Positions 47,505-56,773 of a stretch of DNA of 64,000 nt are shown here, in pieces. Position 1 is the stretch's first letter, and each line of letters starts with the position of its first letter. The position numbers and the translations under genes were made by a program. Under the pieces are notes generated by a model. It worked only from the letters and a program-made list of their open reading frames with translations. It was not told the DNA's origin and did no database searches. Source of the stretch: Planctomycetota bacterium (GTDB lineage: Bacteria > Planctomycetota > PLA2 > JAEUHO01); the NCBI GenBank assembly GCA_029259775.1, contig JAJDEN010000045.1, forward strand, positions 186,001 through 250,000, given 5' to 3'.

Positions 47505-49190
47505 ATGCGCAGAGTCGACCCGTTCGTACCCCCGAGCCCCTTGGATGAGACCGAGCCCGAAATCGTCACGCTCATCGAGACGGGCAAGAAACGCGGCTAC
47601 CTGACCTACGAGGAGCTCAACACGGCGGAGCCTGAGCTGGCGCCCTGCCCGGCGATGATGGACCGCATCCTGCAGACCCTCGATCTCGAGCAGATCGAGG
47701 TGCTCGACGGCGGTGACGCCCTCCGGCGCGAAGCCGCCGCGGCCCTCGCCCGCGGTGAGATGCCGGACGACGACGGCAGCTCCAAGGGCAGCGCTCTCGA
47801 TCTGCCGATCTCCGGCGAGAAGATCGACGACCCCGTACGCATGTACCTGACGCAGATGGGCGAGATCCCCCTGCTGACGCGCGACGAGGAGATCAGCCTC
47901 TCGAAGAAGATCGAGATCACGCGCAAGCGCTACCGCCATCGCGTGCTCGAGAGCGGCGCCGGCATCGACGCGGCCATCCGCATCCTGCGTGAGGTGTCGC
48001 GCGGCGACCTGGCCTTCGACCGCACGCTGCGCATCGGCACGGCCGACCCGGTCGACAAGGACGACCTCCAGCGGCGCATGCCCTTCAACCTGCGCACGAT
48101 GGAGAAACTGCTCTTCCAGATGCGCGGCGGCAGGGAGCGCCTGGCAGCGCCCCGCATCAGCCAGAAGGAAGTGGCGCGCATCCACGGCGAGCTGCGGATC
48201 GGCAGGCTCAAGGTCCTGAAGCTGCTCGAAGAGGTTGCGATCCAGACCAAGAAGATCCGGCCCGTCCACGAGGAGGCCTACGAGCTGGCGGAGGAGATCC
48301 GCGAGAACCGCCGCCGCATCCGTGACCTCAAGCGCCGCGGTGGCGACACCGAAGAGATCACCGACGCCGAGGAGCGCCTCGCCGACATCGACATCTTCGC
48401 TCTCGAGACGCTGGACGAGTTCCTCCAGCGCGCCGAGGACATCCGCCATCGCTTCGCCGAGTACGAGGAGGCCAAGCGCAAGCTCTCGAGCGGCAACCTG
48501 CGCCTCGTGGTCTCGATCGCGAAGAAGTACCGCAACCGTGGGCTGACCTTCCTGGACCTGATCCAGGAGGGCAACACGGGCCTGATGAAGGCGGTCGAGA
48601 AGTACGAGTACCGCCGCGGCTACAAGTTCTCGACCTACGCCACGTGGTGGATCCGGCAGGCCATCACCCGCTCGATCGCCGACCAGGCGCGGACGATCCG
48701 CATCCCGGTCCACATGATCGAGACGATGTCGAAGATCCGCAACGTCACCAAGAAGCTGATCCAGAAGATGGGCCGCGAGCCGACGATCGACGAGATCGCC
48801 ACCGCGTCCGGGATCAGCGTCGAAGAGACGAAGCGCGTGATGAAGATCAGCAAGCACCCGATCAGCCTCGACCGGCCGATTGGGGACAGCGAGGACAGCT
48901 ACTTCGGCGACTTCATCGAGGATGAACAGGCTGAGAGCCCTGTCAACGCCGCTACGCACGAGATGCTGAAGGACAAGATCGACCAGGTCCTCCAGACGCT
49001 CACCTTCCGCGAGCGCGAGATCATCAAGCTCCGCTACGGGATCGGCGACGGGTACACCTACACCCTCGAGGAGGTCGGCAAGATCTTCAAGGTGACGCGC
49101 GAGCGCGTGCGTCAGATCGAGGCCAAGGCCGTCCGCAAGCTCCAGCACCCGGTTCGAGCGCGCAAGCTCGAGGGTTTCCTGGAGATCTGA
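47505..49190 (+). CDS. rpoD: Primary RNA polymerase sigma factor (sigma-70)
   Basis: A 561-residue housekeeping sigma factor. Region 1.1 is present ([12 protein letters not shown]). Region 1.2 is [21 protein letters not shown] long non-conserved insert follows, with many Arg/Glu. Regions 2.1-2.4 are [40 protein letters not shown] and [17 protein letters not shown]. Region 3 is [13 protein letters not shown], and region 4 is [15 protein letters not shown] with the helix-turn-helix [20 protein letters not shown]. The linker shows [12 protein letters not shown], as usual. A GGAGG precedes the ATG at 47505, somewhat far (about 13 bp). It is co-transcribed with dnaG. Confidence 0.96.
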   Translation: MRRVDPFVPPSPLDETEPEIVTLIETGKKRGYLTYEELNTAEPELAPCPAMMDRILQTLDLEQIEVLDGGDALRREAAAALARGEMPDDDGSSKGSALDLPISGEKIDDPVRMYLTQMGEIPLLTRDEEISLSKKIEITRKRYRHRVLESGAGIDAAIRILREVSRGDLAFDRTLRIGTADPVDKDDLQRRMPFNLRTMEKLLFQMRGGRERLAAPRISQKEVARIHGELRIGRLKVLKLLEEVAIQTKKIRPVHEEAYELAEEIRENRRRIRDLKRRGGDTEEITDAEERLADIDIFALETLDEFLQRAEDIRHRFAEYEEAKRKLSSGNLRLVVSIAKKYRNRGLTFLDLIQEGNTGLMKAVEKYEYRRGYKFSTYATWWIRQAITRSIADQARTIRIPVHMIETMSKIRNVTKKLIQKMGREPTIDEIATASGISVEETKRVMKISKHPISLDRPIGDSEDSYFGDFIEDEQAESPVNAATHEMLKDKIDQVLQTLTFREREIIKLRYGIGDGYTYTLEEVGKIFKVTRERVRQIEAKAVRKLQHPVRARKLEGFLEI

Positions 49191-49414
49191 TCCAGCTCCT
49201 GACGGAGCTTCCTGATGGGCCATCCTGGATATCAGGATTTGGCTCCCTGCGGGGCGTTGTGCTGCCGGAGAAGGGGCCCTGGGACCCTTCCCGGTCCTCG
49301 CCGGGCGGCACCCGCGACGATTTGGTTGCCCCCTCCGATGGGGGATTCCCTAGACGCCACCGGTGCGTTTGCTAAACCTGTCTCCTTCATGCAAGCCCCG
49401 GCGGTACAGCTTTG

Positions 49415-50125
49415 ATGACGACCGAATGGACCGAGGTCCTGGAGCGCCTCCTCTCGCTCCAACAACTCGATTCCAAGATCCGCCGGCTCGAGGCCGAGCT
49501 CTACCGGGCGCCAGGCGATCTCAAGGTGCGCGAGAAGGCCATCGCCGGCTTCGACGCGAAGATGAAAGTGCTCAAGGATCGGGCGCAGGTCCTGCGTGCC
49601 CAGGTCCTCCTACGCGAGAACGAACTGCGTGCGCACGAGGGCAAGATCGAGAAGCTCAAGGTGCAGGGCAGCGAGGTTCGCACGAACAAGGAGTTCGTCG
49701 CGTTCCGTAGTGAGATCGCCAACGAGCAGGGCGAGTGCGACCGCCTGCAGAACGAGATCCTCAAGATTCTCGATGTCGTCGAGCAGGCCGAGGCGAAAGT
49801 TGCCGAGTTCGAGGTCGAGCGCACGCACGAGGTCGACATGGTCGCGAAGGCGCGCGCCGAGATCCTCGAGAAGCTCGCTGACGTGAAGGCTGAGGTCGAT
49901 GGTCTGAAGAAGGACCGCCCCACGCTGCTCGAAGGCGTACCGAAGGAACAGCTGCAGCTCTACGAGAAGGTGCACGCCGCCCGCGGTCGCGCCATGTCCT
50001 CTCTCGAGGGTGCCTACTGCAGCGCGTGCGGTGACGTACAGACACGCAACGACGTGTACGCCGCCCAGAACCGCACCCGCCCCGTGCTGTGCGGTGGCTG
50101 CAACCGCATCCTCTACCAATCGTAG
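49415..50125 (+). CDS. Coiled-coil zinc-ribbon protein (DUF164/CdsZ type)
   Basis: A 236-residue protein. The first ~180 residues form a long antiparallel coiled coil (LLSLQQLDSKIRRLEAELYR, EVRTNKEFVAFRSEIANEQG). A C4 zinc ribbon follows: CSACGDVQTRN and LCGGCNRILYQS. This is the zf-RING_7/DUF164 family of probable nucleic-acid or ribosome-associated factors; the role is not settled. The start ATG at 49415 directly follows an in-frame TTG. The 224-bp gap after rpoD contains only weak hairpins (such as 49222-49238) and no clear terminator. Confidence 0.85.
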   Translation: MTTEWTEVLERLLSLQQLDSKIRRLEAELYRAPGDLKVREKAIAGFDAKMKVLKDRAQVLRAQVLLRENELRAHEGKIEKLKVQGSEVRTNKEFVAFRSEIANEQGECDRLQNEILKILDVVEQAEAKVAEFEVERTHEVDMVAKARAEILEKLADVKAEVDGLKKDRPTLLEGVPKEQLQLYEKVHAARGRAMSSLEGAYCSACGDVQTRNDVYAAQNRTRPVLCGGCNRILYQS

Positions 50126-50439
50126 ACGATGCAGTGCTCGGCGGCGCGGCGTCAGCCGCGTCCTCGCGTGGGTGACCACGCGTCGTCCTCGCTTCCTTGC
50201 GGCGCCTTCGCCCTGCATCGTCTACGGCGTGCGTAGATCAAGACGCCGCAGGGGCGAACCGAGCTAGCGCGCGAGCCGGCGAGCGGGCATGTGCGTTCGC
50301 ATGTCCCGTGGGCCCCGTGCGACATCCATGCGACGTTTCGTCGCATGGATGTCGTATGGGAGGGGCGATCCAAGGCCTTCGCGAAGCGAAGGTCGGGTGG
50401 CCGCCCACGGCCGAGCGGGCCCAACCCGAATGAAGAAGT
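50126..50439. repeat. Intergenic island of short perfect palindromes
   Basis: No gene is visible here. The region holds a 16-bp perfect hairpin with a three-T loop (50320-50335 with 50339-50354), and a 7-bp hairpin with GAA loop (50376-50382 with 50386-50392). It also holds a repeat at 50148-50195 related to 35641-35680. The word ACGGCCGAGCGGGC (50407-50420) recurs exactly at 57126-57139. The region looks like a cluster of REP-type elements beyond the 3' end of rnpB. Confidence 0.7.
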
Positions 50440-50812
50440 GGCGACCGGGCCTGTAAGCCGGGTTCTGTCGAGGGGGTCATCGATCTAGGACCGCCGTTGC
50501 CGACGGCCTCAAACGACCTACCCGGAAGTCCGAACGGAGCTGGCCGCTCCGCGAACCCCGAAGGGCTCTCCTTCCCTATTTGGTCTTTCTCCTGGAGGGG
50601 TTTTCCATGCCAGGGACGTCACCGCCCCCGCGGTGGGCTCTTACCCCACCTTCTCACCCTTGCCTGTGCCCCGAGGGGCCATCGGCGGTTTGAATCTCTT
50701 CAGCACTTTCCCGAGGCTTGCGCCTGGTGGGCGTTACCCACCTCCATGCCATGTGGAGCCCGGACTTTCCTCGAACGCCCGAAGACGCTCGCGACCGCCC
50801 GGCCCGGTCGCC
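50440..50812 (-). ncRNA. rnpB: RNase P RNA, bacterial type A
   Basis: RNase P RNA, the catalytic subunit that matures the 5' ends of tRNAs. Read on the minus strand, the 5' region has GAGGAAAGTCCGGGCTCC (50754-50772), the universally conserved CR I. The 3' end has CGACAGAACCCGGCTTACAG (about 50452-50472), which is CR V followed by the P4/P1 strand. The outer helix P1 is explicit: 50801-50812 pairs perfectly over 12 bp with 50440-50451. Total length is about 373 nt, fitting type A. All protein-like frames across this region are artefacts. Confidence 0.95.
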
Positions 50813-50923
50813 GTCGGGATTGTAGGCGCACCGGCGATGGAGCGGACGATTGGCGAGGGGCGGGCAGCCAGGAGGCGCGGCGGGCGACCAACCGCTGCGG
50901 CTGCGCCTTCGCTCAGGCTGCCC

Positions 50924-51751
50924 CTACTTGCTGCCCTTGCGGGCCCAGGACTTCTTCTTCTTGTTGTCGTTCCACCAGCCGCGCCACTCCTTGGGGCGTG
51001 TCAGCTGGCGTCCGGTGAGAGCCTGGAGGGCGAAGCGCAGAGCCTTGCCGTAGACCTTGTACTTGGCCTGCGCGCGCTTCTTGTTGATCTTGTCCTTCTT
51101 GTCGGCCTTGACCGATTCCTTCAGATTCCACGTGCTCGAGTACAGATCGATGAGCCGCTTCACGGCGGGCTTGCGGTACTTGAGCGGCGCCTGGGCGTAG
51201 CCCGCGAGCGCGTCGGCTGCCTCCGCGACGACCTCGGCATCCTCATCGAAGCCGATCAGCGACGCGAGCGGCTCCATCGCCGGCGGATCGGAGACGACCG
51301 AGAGAGCATGCGCGATGCGGCGCCGGACATCGAAGTCGCGGCGGAAGTCCTTGTGCTCCAGCAACGCGGCCAGGGGCTTCGTGAAGGTCTTGTCATGCTC
51401 GCGCTCGATGAGCGTGAACGCCGCGTCCCGGACCTCCTTGTCCGGATGGGGAATGGCCTCCATCGCGGCGCGGCCGGCCTCTTTGCCACCCAGAGCTGTC
51501 AAGGCCTCCAGGTGCTTCAGGACCATGGCCTTCTTCTTCAGCGCGTAGGGGCCGTTCGAGGCCTTGCGGACCTTCGACTTGAGCCCCTTGATCGCGTTCT
51601 TGCGCGCCGCCTCGTTGGCCGTGGGAGCGTTGTCCGCGGCGGCGGCCGTCGGAAGGGACATCGCCGGGACGGAGACAAGGGTCGCGCAGAGCAGAAGGAC
51701 GGCCATCTGGACGGGGCGCAGGCGGGCGGCACGGTGGGAGGGCTGTCTCAT
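50924..51751 (-). CDS. Secreted HEAT-repeat protein
   Basis: A 275-residue protein with a signal peptide (MAVLLLCATLVSVPAMSLPTAAAA) after a basic stretch. The mature part has HEAT-like repeats (EVRDAAFTLIEREHDKTFTK, DVRRRIAHALSVVSDPPAM, EVVAEAADALAGYAQAPLKY). A Lys-rich C-terminus carries a WRGWWNDNKKKKSW motif, the 'EWxxWWxxNK' ending often seen in planctomycete HEAT proteins. Start choice: 51751 (MRQPSH) rather than 51763; neither has a good ribosome site. The stop TAG lies within a dispersed GGGGC repeat. It is divergent from kynU, with 48 bp between starts. Confidence 0.75.
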   Translation of the reverse strand: MRQPSHRAARLRPVQMAVLLLCATLVSVPAMSLPTAAAADNAPTANEAARKNAIKGLKSKVRKASNGPYALKKKAMVLKHLEALTALGGKEAGRAAMEAIPHPDKEVRDAAFTLIEREHDKTFTKPLAALLEHKDFRRDFDVRRRIAHALSVVSDPPAMEPLASLIGFDEDAEVVAEAADALAGYAQAPLKYRKPAVKRLIDLYSSTWNLKESVKADKKDKINKKRAQAKYKVYGKALRFALQALTGRQLTRPKEWRGWWNDNKKKKSWARKGSK

Positions 51752-51799
51752 GGGCACAGGCATCCTAACGTCTGCTGACGCCGACCGATTCGGCCGCGT

Positions 51800-53029
51800 A
51801 TGCTTTTGCGCCCTGGACCCGATCTCTGGAGCCTCGTGCGAGACCAACTGCTCAGCTACCGCAAGCACTTCCCCACCCTCGAGACGTGCACCTACCTCAT
51901 CTCGAACTCGCTGGGGGCCATGCCCGTGCAGGCCCGGGCCGCGCTGCAGGAGTACGCCGACATCTGGACCGACCGCGGCGTCCGCGCCTGGTCCGAGGCC
52001 TGGTGGGACATGAGCGGCCTCGTCGGGGACGAGATCGGGCGGCTCTTCAGCGCTCCCTCCGACACCGTCTCGATGCACCAGAACGTGACCCTGGCCGAGG
52101 CCATCGTCATCTCCTGCTTCGACTGGAGCGGGACGCGCAACAAGGTCGTCTACACCGACATGAACTTCCCGTCGGTGCAGTACCTCTACGAGGGCTACGC
52201 CCGCTCGCTCGGTGCGGAGATCGAGGTCGTCAACTCCCCCGACGGCATCGGCGTCCCGACCGAGATGCTGCTCGAGGCGATCGACGAGACGACGCTCCTC
52301 GTGCCCATCAGCCACGTGTTGTTCCGCAGCGCCTACATCCAGGACGCGAAAGCGATCTGCGAGCGCGCGGCCGAGGTCGGCGCGCATGTCGTGCTCGATG
52401 CTTACCAGTCGGTCGGCACCGTCCCCGTCGACGTCGCGGATCTCGACTGCGCCTTCCTCATCGGCGGCGTGCTCAAGTGGCTCAGTGGCGGGCCCGGCGG
52501 CGCGTTCCTCTACGTGCGCCCGGACCTCATCGAGAAGCTCGAGCCGAAGCTCACCGGCTGGATGGCCCACCCGTCGCCCTTCGACTTCGCCCCCGCGCCG
52601 ATCGAGTTCACGGAAGGCGCCTACCGCTTCCAGAATGGCACGCCCAACGTGCCGGGCCTCTACGCCGCACGCGAGGGTCCGCGCCTCGTGCACGACGCCG
52701 ATGTCCTCGCCATCCGCGAGAAGAGCATGCATCAGACGGCGCGCATCGTCGAAGCAGCGCTCGCGGAGGGCTGGACCGTGAACGCACCCATGGACCCCGA
52801 GCGGCGCGGCGGCACCGTCGCCATCGACGTGCCGCATGCCTATGCAGTGAAGCACGAGCTCCTCCGACGCGAGATCATCGTCGATTACCGCCCCGGCGCC
52901 GGCATCCGCATCTCGCCGCACTACTACAACTCGGACGACGAGTGCGACCACGCCATCGCCGAGATGCGCGACATCCTCGCGACAGGCGCCTGGGAGCGCT
53001 ACGCGGGCCATCGCGAGACCGTCTCCTAG
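51800..53029 (+). CDS. kynU: Kynureninase-like PLP enzyme
   Basis: A 409-residue fold-type I PLP enzyme of the kynureninase/class V aminotransferase group. It should cleave L-kynurenine to anthranilate and alanine. Visible features are the N-terminal YLISNSLGAMP, the PLP-phosphate region MHQNVTLAEAIVIS, Asp in VVLDAYQSVGTVPVD (binds the pyridine N) and the Schiff-base Lys226 in GVLKWLSGGPGG. The C-terminal RISPHYYNSDDECD is typical of kynureninases. It is directly followed by a kynurenine formamidase gene with a 3-bp gap, and then by DUF4863, which supports the assignment. No tryptophan dioxygenase (kynA) is in the window. Confidence 0.82.
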   Translation: MLLRPGPDLWSLVRDQLLSYRKHFPTLETCTYLISNSLGAMPVQARAALQEYADIWTDRGVRAWSEAWWDMSGLVGDEIGRLFSAPSDTVSMHQNVTLAEAIVISCFDWSGTRNKVVYTDMNFPSVQYLYEGYARSLGAEIEVVNSPDGIGVPTEMLLEAIDETTLLVPISHVLFRSAYIQDAKAICERAAEVGAHVVLDAYQSVGTVPVDVADLDCAFLIGGVLKWLSGGPGGAFLYVRPDLIEKLEPKLTGWMAHPSPFDFAPAPIEFTEGAYRFQNGTPNVPGLYAAREGPRLVHDADVLAIREKSMHQTARIVEAALAEGWTVNAPMDPERRGGTVAIDVPHAYAVKHELLRREIIVDYRPGAGIRISPHYYNSDDECDHAIAEMRDILATGAWERYAGHRETVS

Positions 53030-53032
53030 CGC

Positions 53033-53674
53033 ATGGGCACACGACTGCACGACATCAGCCGCCCGATCCGCGCCGGGATCCCCGTGTGGCCGGGCGACAC
53101 GGACTTCGACTTCCGCTTCGTCGCCAAGATCGCGGAGGGCTCTTCCGTCAACGTGGGACGCATCGAAATGAGCGTCCACACCGGCTCACACATCGACGCC
53201 CCGCTGCACTTCGATGACGCCGGCGCCGACGCGGCTTCGGTGCCGATCGAGAACTACGTCGGCCCGTGTGTCGTGGCGGACGTCCGCCCGTCGGCGCGCG
53301 GCATCCATCCGGACGACCTCCCCGCGGGCCTCGACGCCGCGGCGCGCGCCACGGGTCGGGTGCTGCTGCGTTCCTATGGGGAGCGTCCGGCGGACTTCGA
53401 TGAGCACATGGCGCACGCGACGCCGGCGTTGGCCGACTGGCTGGCGGAGCACGGCGTGCGCCTGCTCGGCATCGACACGGACTCGATGGACGCCTTCGAG
53501 TCGAAGGACCTGCCGGCGCATCGGCAGCTCAACAACCACGGCATCGCCATCCTCGAGGGGATCGACCTCTCGAAGATCGCGGCGGGCCGCTACGAACTGA
53601 TTGCCTTACCGCTGCGCATCGAGGGGGCCGACGGCAGCCCGGTGCGCGCCGTGCTGATCGAACGTGAGGAGTGA
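53033..53674 (+). CDS. kynB: Kynurenine formamidase (arylformamidase, cyclase family)
   Basis: A 213-residue metal-dependent hydrolase that deformylates N-formylkynurenine. The signature HTGSHIDAPLHF provides the His/Asp metal ligands near residues 47-58. Further family features are the opening LHDISRPIRAGIPVWPGD, LLGIDTDSMDAF and RQLNNHGIAILEGIDLSKI, and the terminal YELIALPLRIEGADGSPVRAVL. The length (213 aa) matches KynB. The start ATG follows kynU by 3 bp and the stop overlaps the ribosome-binding region of the next gene, so all three are coupled. Confidence 0.92.
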   Translation: MGTRLHDISRPIRAGIPVWPGDTDFDFRFVAKIAEGSSVNVGRIEMSVHTGSHIDAPLHFDDAGADAASVPIENYVGPCVVADVRPSARGIHPDDLPAGLDAAARATGRVLLRSYGERPADFDEHMAHATPALADWLAEHGVRLLGIDTDSMDAFESKDLPAHRQLNNHGIAILEGIDLSKIAAGRYELIALPLRIEGADGSPVRAVLIEREE

Positions 53675-53678
53675 CGCC

Positions 53679-54170
53679 ATGACCGACGACGCCGTGAACG
53701 ACGGGCCCCAGAAGGAACTCGACCTCGCCCTGCGAGGCATGATCGCCGCGCTGGACTCGGTGGATCCCGCTGCACCTGAGGACGCGATGGTTCACCTGAA
53801 CCGCGAGCACGGCTTCGACACGCCGCACGTCACGCGCATCTTCGAACTCTGCCAACAGGGACTCGCCGATGGCTGGCTCGCCCCCCGCGAGGCCGGTCCG
53901 CATGTGCGCTTCGGCCGCCTCGAGAAGGACATGGGCGGCTACGCCGTGGATGCCGTCGTGATGGAGGACGCCCGGGGCATGGGCCACACCCACACGCGCG
54001 GCGAGCTCAACATGTGCTTCGCGCTCAACGGCCAACCCAAGTTCGACGGCCATCCGCCGGGCTGGGTGGTCTTCGCGCCGGGATCCCATCACATCCCGAC
54101 CGTGACGGGCGGCACCATGCTCTTCATCTACTTCACGCCGGGCGGCGAGGTCGTCTGGGATCCCACGTAG
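53679..54170 (+). CDS. DUF4863 family protein
   Basis: A 163-residue protein of the DUF4863 group, to which the p-hydroxylaminobenzoate lyase PnbB also belongs. The C-terminal half has a cupin-like metal-site pattern: MGHTHTRGELNMCFALNG, then PGSHHIPTVTGGTMLFIYF. These strings have several His and Glu residues that could bind metal. The link to kynU and kynB suggests a role in kynurenine or anthranilate metabolism, such as acting on a downstream aromatic amine (an inference). The ATG at 53679 has GAGGAG upstream, within the kynB end. Its stop TAG is part of a TAGGGGC word. Confidence 0.75.
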   Translation: MTDDAVNDGPQKELDLALRGMIAALDSVDPAAPEDAMVHLNREHGFDTPHVTRIFELCQQGLADGWLAPREAGPHVRFGRLEKDMGGYAVDAVVMEDARGMGHTHTRGELNMCFALNGQPKFDGHPPGWVVFAPGSHHIPTVTGGTMLFIYFTPGGEVVWDPT

Positions 54171-54398
54171 GGGCTCCCATGGGACCTCCGGTCCCACGGG
54201 TCTCCTATGCGACCTGCGGTCGCATGGGTCCCACTCGTCCCAACTTGGGAGCCCGTGCTCCCTCTCCCACACGGCCGATGGCCGCGCGGGGCCCATGGTT
54301 CCAACTTCGAACGCCGGTGCGCCTTCGCTGGCTCAGGCGCGGGCTCGACCGGTCAGGGCCGTTTCTGACGTCCGAGTCGACGTCTACTCTGGCCCCAC
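54171..54398. repeat. Cluster of four short palindromes after the kyn operon
   Basis: Right after the DUF4863 stop lie four perfect small hairpins in about 105 bp: 54181-54195 (6-bp stem), 54207-54225 (8-bp stem), 54247-54262 (6-bp stem) and 54272-54284 (5-bp stem). All have 3- or 4-nt loops and are joined by the word GGG/CCC. The later part (to 54398) carries the recQ upstream region; no clear promoter is visible. Confidence 0.75.
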
Positions 54399-56501
54399 GT
54401 GATCTCTCCGACGCCCCAGCCTGACGACCCGCCTGCGGACGCACCCGTGGAGGCGCCCCCCGAGGCGCATGCGGCCCTGAAGGAGACCTTCGGCTTCGAC
54501 GAGTTCCGGGACGGTCAGGAAGAGGTCGTGGCCGCGGTACTCGCCGGGCACGACGTCCTCTGCGTCATGCCGACCGGCGCCGGCAAGAGCCTCTGCTACC
54601 AACTGCCGGCCATCCTGCGCGACGGCGTCACGCTCGTCGTGAGCCCGCTCATCTCCCTCATGCAGGACCAGGTCGAGTCGCTGCGCCGCCACGGCGTCAA
54701 CGCCGCACAGATCCACAGCATGGTCCCGCTCGAAGAGCAGGACGAAGCCATGGACCAAGCCGCGAGCGGTGAGCTGAAGCTGCTCTTCGTCGCGCCCGAG
54801 CGCTTCCGCAACGAGCGCTTCCGCCGCCGCATCCTCGGCGTCGGCATCTCGCTCGTCGCCGTCGACGAGGCACACTGCATCAGCCAGTGGGGGCACGACT
54901 TCCGGCCGGACTACCGTCGCCTCGGCGCGTCCCTCGAAGCGCTCGACAGCCCCCAGGTCCTCGCGCTGACCGCGACCGCGCCGCCGGAAGTGCAGGACGA
55001 TGTCGTCACGCAGCTCGGGCTCGACGATCCGGTGCGCTTCATCCGCGGCGTCGTGCGCGCCAACCTCGCCTACGAGGTCGTGCGCGCACGCGGCAAGGAC
55101 GCGAAGGACCGCGTGCTACGCGACCTGCTCCGCCACGACGGTGCGATGCTGATCTACTGCGCCACGCGCAAGTCGGTGGATCGCGTGCACGATTGGCTCC
55201 GTGCCGAGCGCCATCCGGCGCTGCGCTACCACGCCGGGCTCGACGACGGCGAGCGCGCCGCCAGCCAGGACGCCTTCCTGTCCGGCGAGGCGCAGCTCAT
55301 GATCGCAACCAACGCCTTCGGCATGGGCGTGGACCGCGCCGACATCCGCACCGTCGTGCACTACGACATCCCCCGCAGCGTCGAGGCCTACGTCCAGGAG
55401 ACCGGCCGCGCGGGACGCGACGGTGAGCCCGCGCGCTGCGTACTGCTCTTCAACCCGGCCGATCTGCACATCCAGCGCTTCTTCCTCGAGTCCTCGAACC
55501 CCTCGCGCCAGGTCGTGACCGAAGTGTTCCGCGTCTTGCGCGAGATGGGGGAGGGCCGCCTCGAGCTCACGGCCGATGACATCGCCAAACGCATGCACAT
55601 CCAGAGCAACGGCCGGGCTGTCGCTTCGGCGCTGGCTGTGCTGGACCGTGCCTCGGTCGTGCGCCGCGGGGCGCGCGGCGAGAACCTGGCCCAGGTGACT
55701 TGCCTGCCCGCCGCCGGCGACCTCTTCGTCGAACATCCGCTCCCCCCGGGACTCACGCGGCTGTTCGCGCACCTCGTCGGACGCTTCGGCGTCGACCGGG
55801 CGAGCAGCCTCGACGTGCCGGCGCTCGCCGCCTCACGCGGCGTCACGCCCGAGACGATCCGGCGCGGGCTCACGCGACTGCACGATCTCTCACGCATCGA
55901 CTACGTCGCGGCGTTTCGTGGCCGCGCGACGGAACTGCGGGAGGGGCCGGCGGAAGATGCCCTCTCGCACGTGGACTTCGAGTTGCTCGAGACCAAGCGA
56001 GGTCGAGAAGAGGCCCGTCTCGACGAGATGATCGGTCTGACGGCGACGCCCGGTTGCCGCGTGCGCTACCTGCTCGGCTGCTTCGGGGTCGAGGAGTCGG
56101 TCTCCTGCGGCGTTTGCGATCGCTGCGCCGGGCGCTCCCGGGGCGTGCCCCCACAGGTGCTCGATGACCGTGCGCGGGAGGTCCTGATGGCTGTACTCGA
56201 GACGGTGCAGACCTTCGAGAAACGCTACGGCTTCGGCAAGCTCGCAGCGCACCTGGCCGGCTCCCGCTCGGAGGCCGTATCGCGCGGACCGCTCTCCCAG
56301 GGGCCGACCCTCGGGCGCCTGAAGCATCTCGGGGTGAAGGGGGCCGACCGCTGGCTTCGCACGGCCTACGACGCGGGCCTGCTGCGGCTCGCGCCGCACA
56401 AGCTGTCTCACGGCGGCCGCACGGTCCATCTCGTGGCGCTGGCGCCCACAGGCCGGCGGGTCCTCAAGGGCGAGCCCTTGCCCGAGATCCACGCCGAGTA
56501 G
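54399..56501 (+). CDS. recQ: RecQ-type ATP-dependent DNA helicase
   Basis: A 700-residue 3'-5' SF2 helicase. Motif I is PTGAGKS (about 58-64), motif II DEAH at 156-159 in VDEAHCISQWGHDFR (with the RecQ aromatic loop following), and motif III LALTATAP. Motif VI is QETGRAGRDGEPA. The zinc-binding subdomain is CRVRYLLGCFG...CGVCDRCAG, then a winged-helix part. A C-terminal extension carries an RQC/HRDC-like region (RYGFGKLAAHLAGSRSEAVS), as in longer RecQ proteins. It starts with GTG at 54399. It probably acts in recombinational repair with recJ, which is elsewhere in this window. Confidence 0.92.
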   Translation: MISPTPQPDDPPADAPVEAPPEAHAALKETFGFDEFRDGQEEVVAAVLAGHDVLCVMPTGAGKSLCYQLPAILRDGVTLVVSPLISLMQDQVESLRRHGVNAAQIHSMVPLEEQDEAMDQAASGELKLLFVAPERFRNERFRRRILGVGISLVAVDEAHCISQWGHDFRPDYRRLGASLEALDSPQVLALTATAPPEVQDDVVTQLGLDDPVRFIRGVVRANLAYEVVRARGKDAKDRVLRDLLRHDGAMLIYCATRKSVDRVHDWLRAERHPALRYHAGLDDGERAASQDAFLSGEAQLMIATNAFGMGVDRADIRTVVHYDIPRSVEAYVQETGRAGRDGEPARCVLLFNPADLHIQRFFLESSNPSRQVVTEVFRVLREMGEGRLELTADDIAKRMHIQSNGRAVASALAVLDRASVVRRGARGENLAQVTCLPAAGDLFVEHPLPPGLTRLFAHLVGRFGVDRASSLDVPALAASRGVTPETIRRGLTRLHDLSRIDYVAAFRGRATELREGPAEDALSHVDFELLETKRGREEARLDEMIGLTATPGCRVRYLLGCFGVEESVSCGVCDRCAGRSRGVPPQVLDDRAREVLMAVLETVQTFEKRYGFGKLAAHLAGSRSEAVSRGPLSQGPTLGRLKHLGVKGADRWLRTAYDAGLLRLAPHKLSHGGRTVHLVALAPTGRRVLKGEPLPEIHAE

Positions 56502-56610
56502 GAGCCTGCCGGAGGCCCATTTCCGTGAGCGTCTGCGTCTGGGCGTCCTTGACCGGGTAGGTTGGGAGGGTAACGTTTGCCCCTCGCCGGGTCCGCCCGG
56601 CGCTGCTCTC

Positions 56611-56686
56611 TGAGGAGTAGTTCAGTTGGTAGAACGCCGGATTCTGGTTCCGGAAGTCGCGGGTTCGAATCCTGCCTCCTCAGCCA
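56611..56686 (+). tRNA. tRNA-Gln (anticodon CTG)
   Basis: Acceptor stem 56611-56617 pairs with 56676-56682; discriminator G and encoded CCA end at 56686. The anticodon stem 56637-56641 / 56649-56653 holds the loop TTCTGGT; anticodon CTG at 56644-56646 reads CAG. The T-arm shows GGTTCGAATCC. The U1-A72 start is typical of tRNA-Gln. Confidence 0.96.
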
Positions 56687-56697
56687 ATCAACAAGTT

Positions 56698-56773
56698 GGC
56701 CCCTTCGTCTAGCGGTCTAGGACACGGCCCTCTCAAGGCTGAAACACGGGTTCGATTCCCGTAGGGGTCACCA
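56698..56773 (+). tRNA. tRNA-Glu (anticodon CTC)
   Basis: Acceptor GGCCCCT (56698-56704) pairs with AGGGGTC; encoded CCA ends at 56773. The anticodon stem starts at 56725, and CTC at 56732-56734 reads GAG. The T-loop is GGTTCGATTCC. Only 11 bp separate it from tRNA-Gln, so they are one transcript. Confidence 0.96.

Noticed and set aside
44090-47587. A 1165-residue minus-strand ORF opposite rsmA and dnaG.
   Set aside because: Antisense of two clear genes. Its composition reflects GC-rich codon structure, with no motifs.
49222-49238. Small hairpin after rpoD as its terminator.
   Set aside because: Only a 6-bp stem with two Ts after it; too weak to call.
50633-51778. Plus-strand ORF of 381 residues across rnpB and the HEAT gene.
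   Set aside because: It overlaps the RNase P RNA and runs antisense to a better-supported gene.
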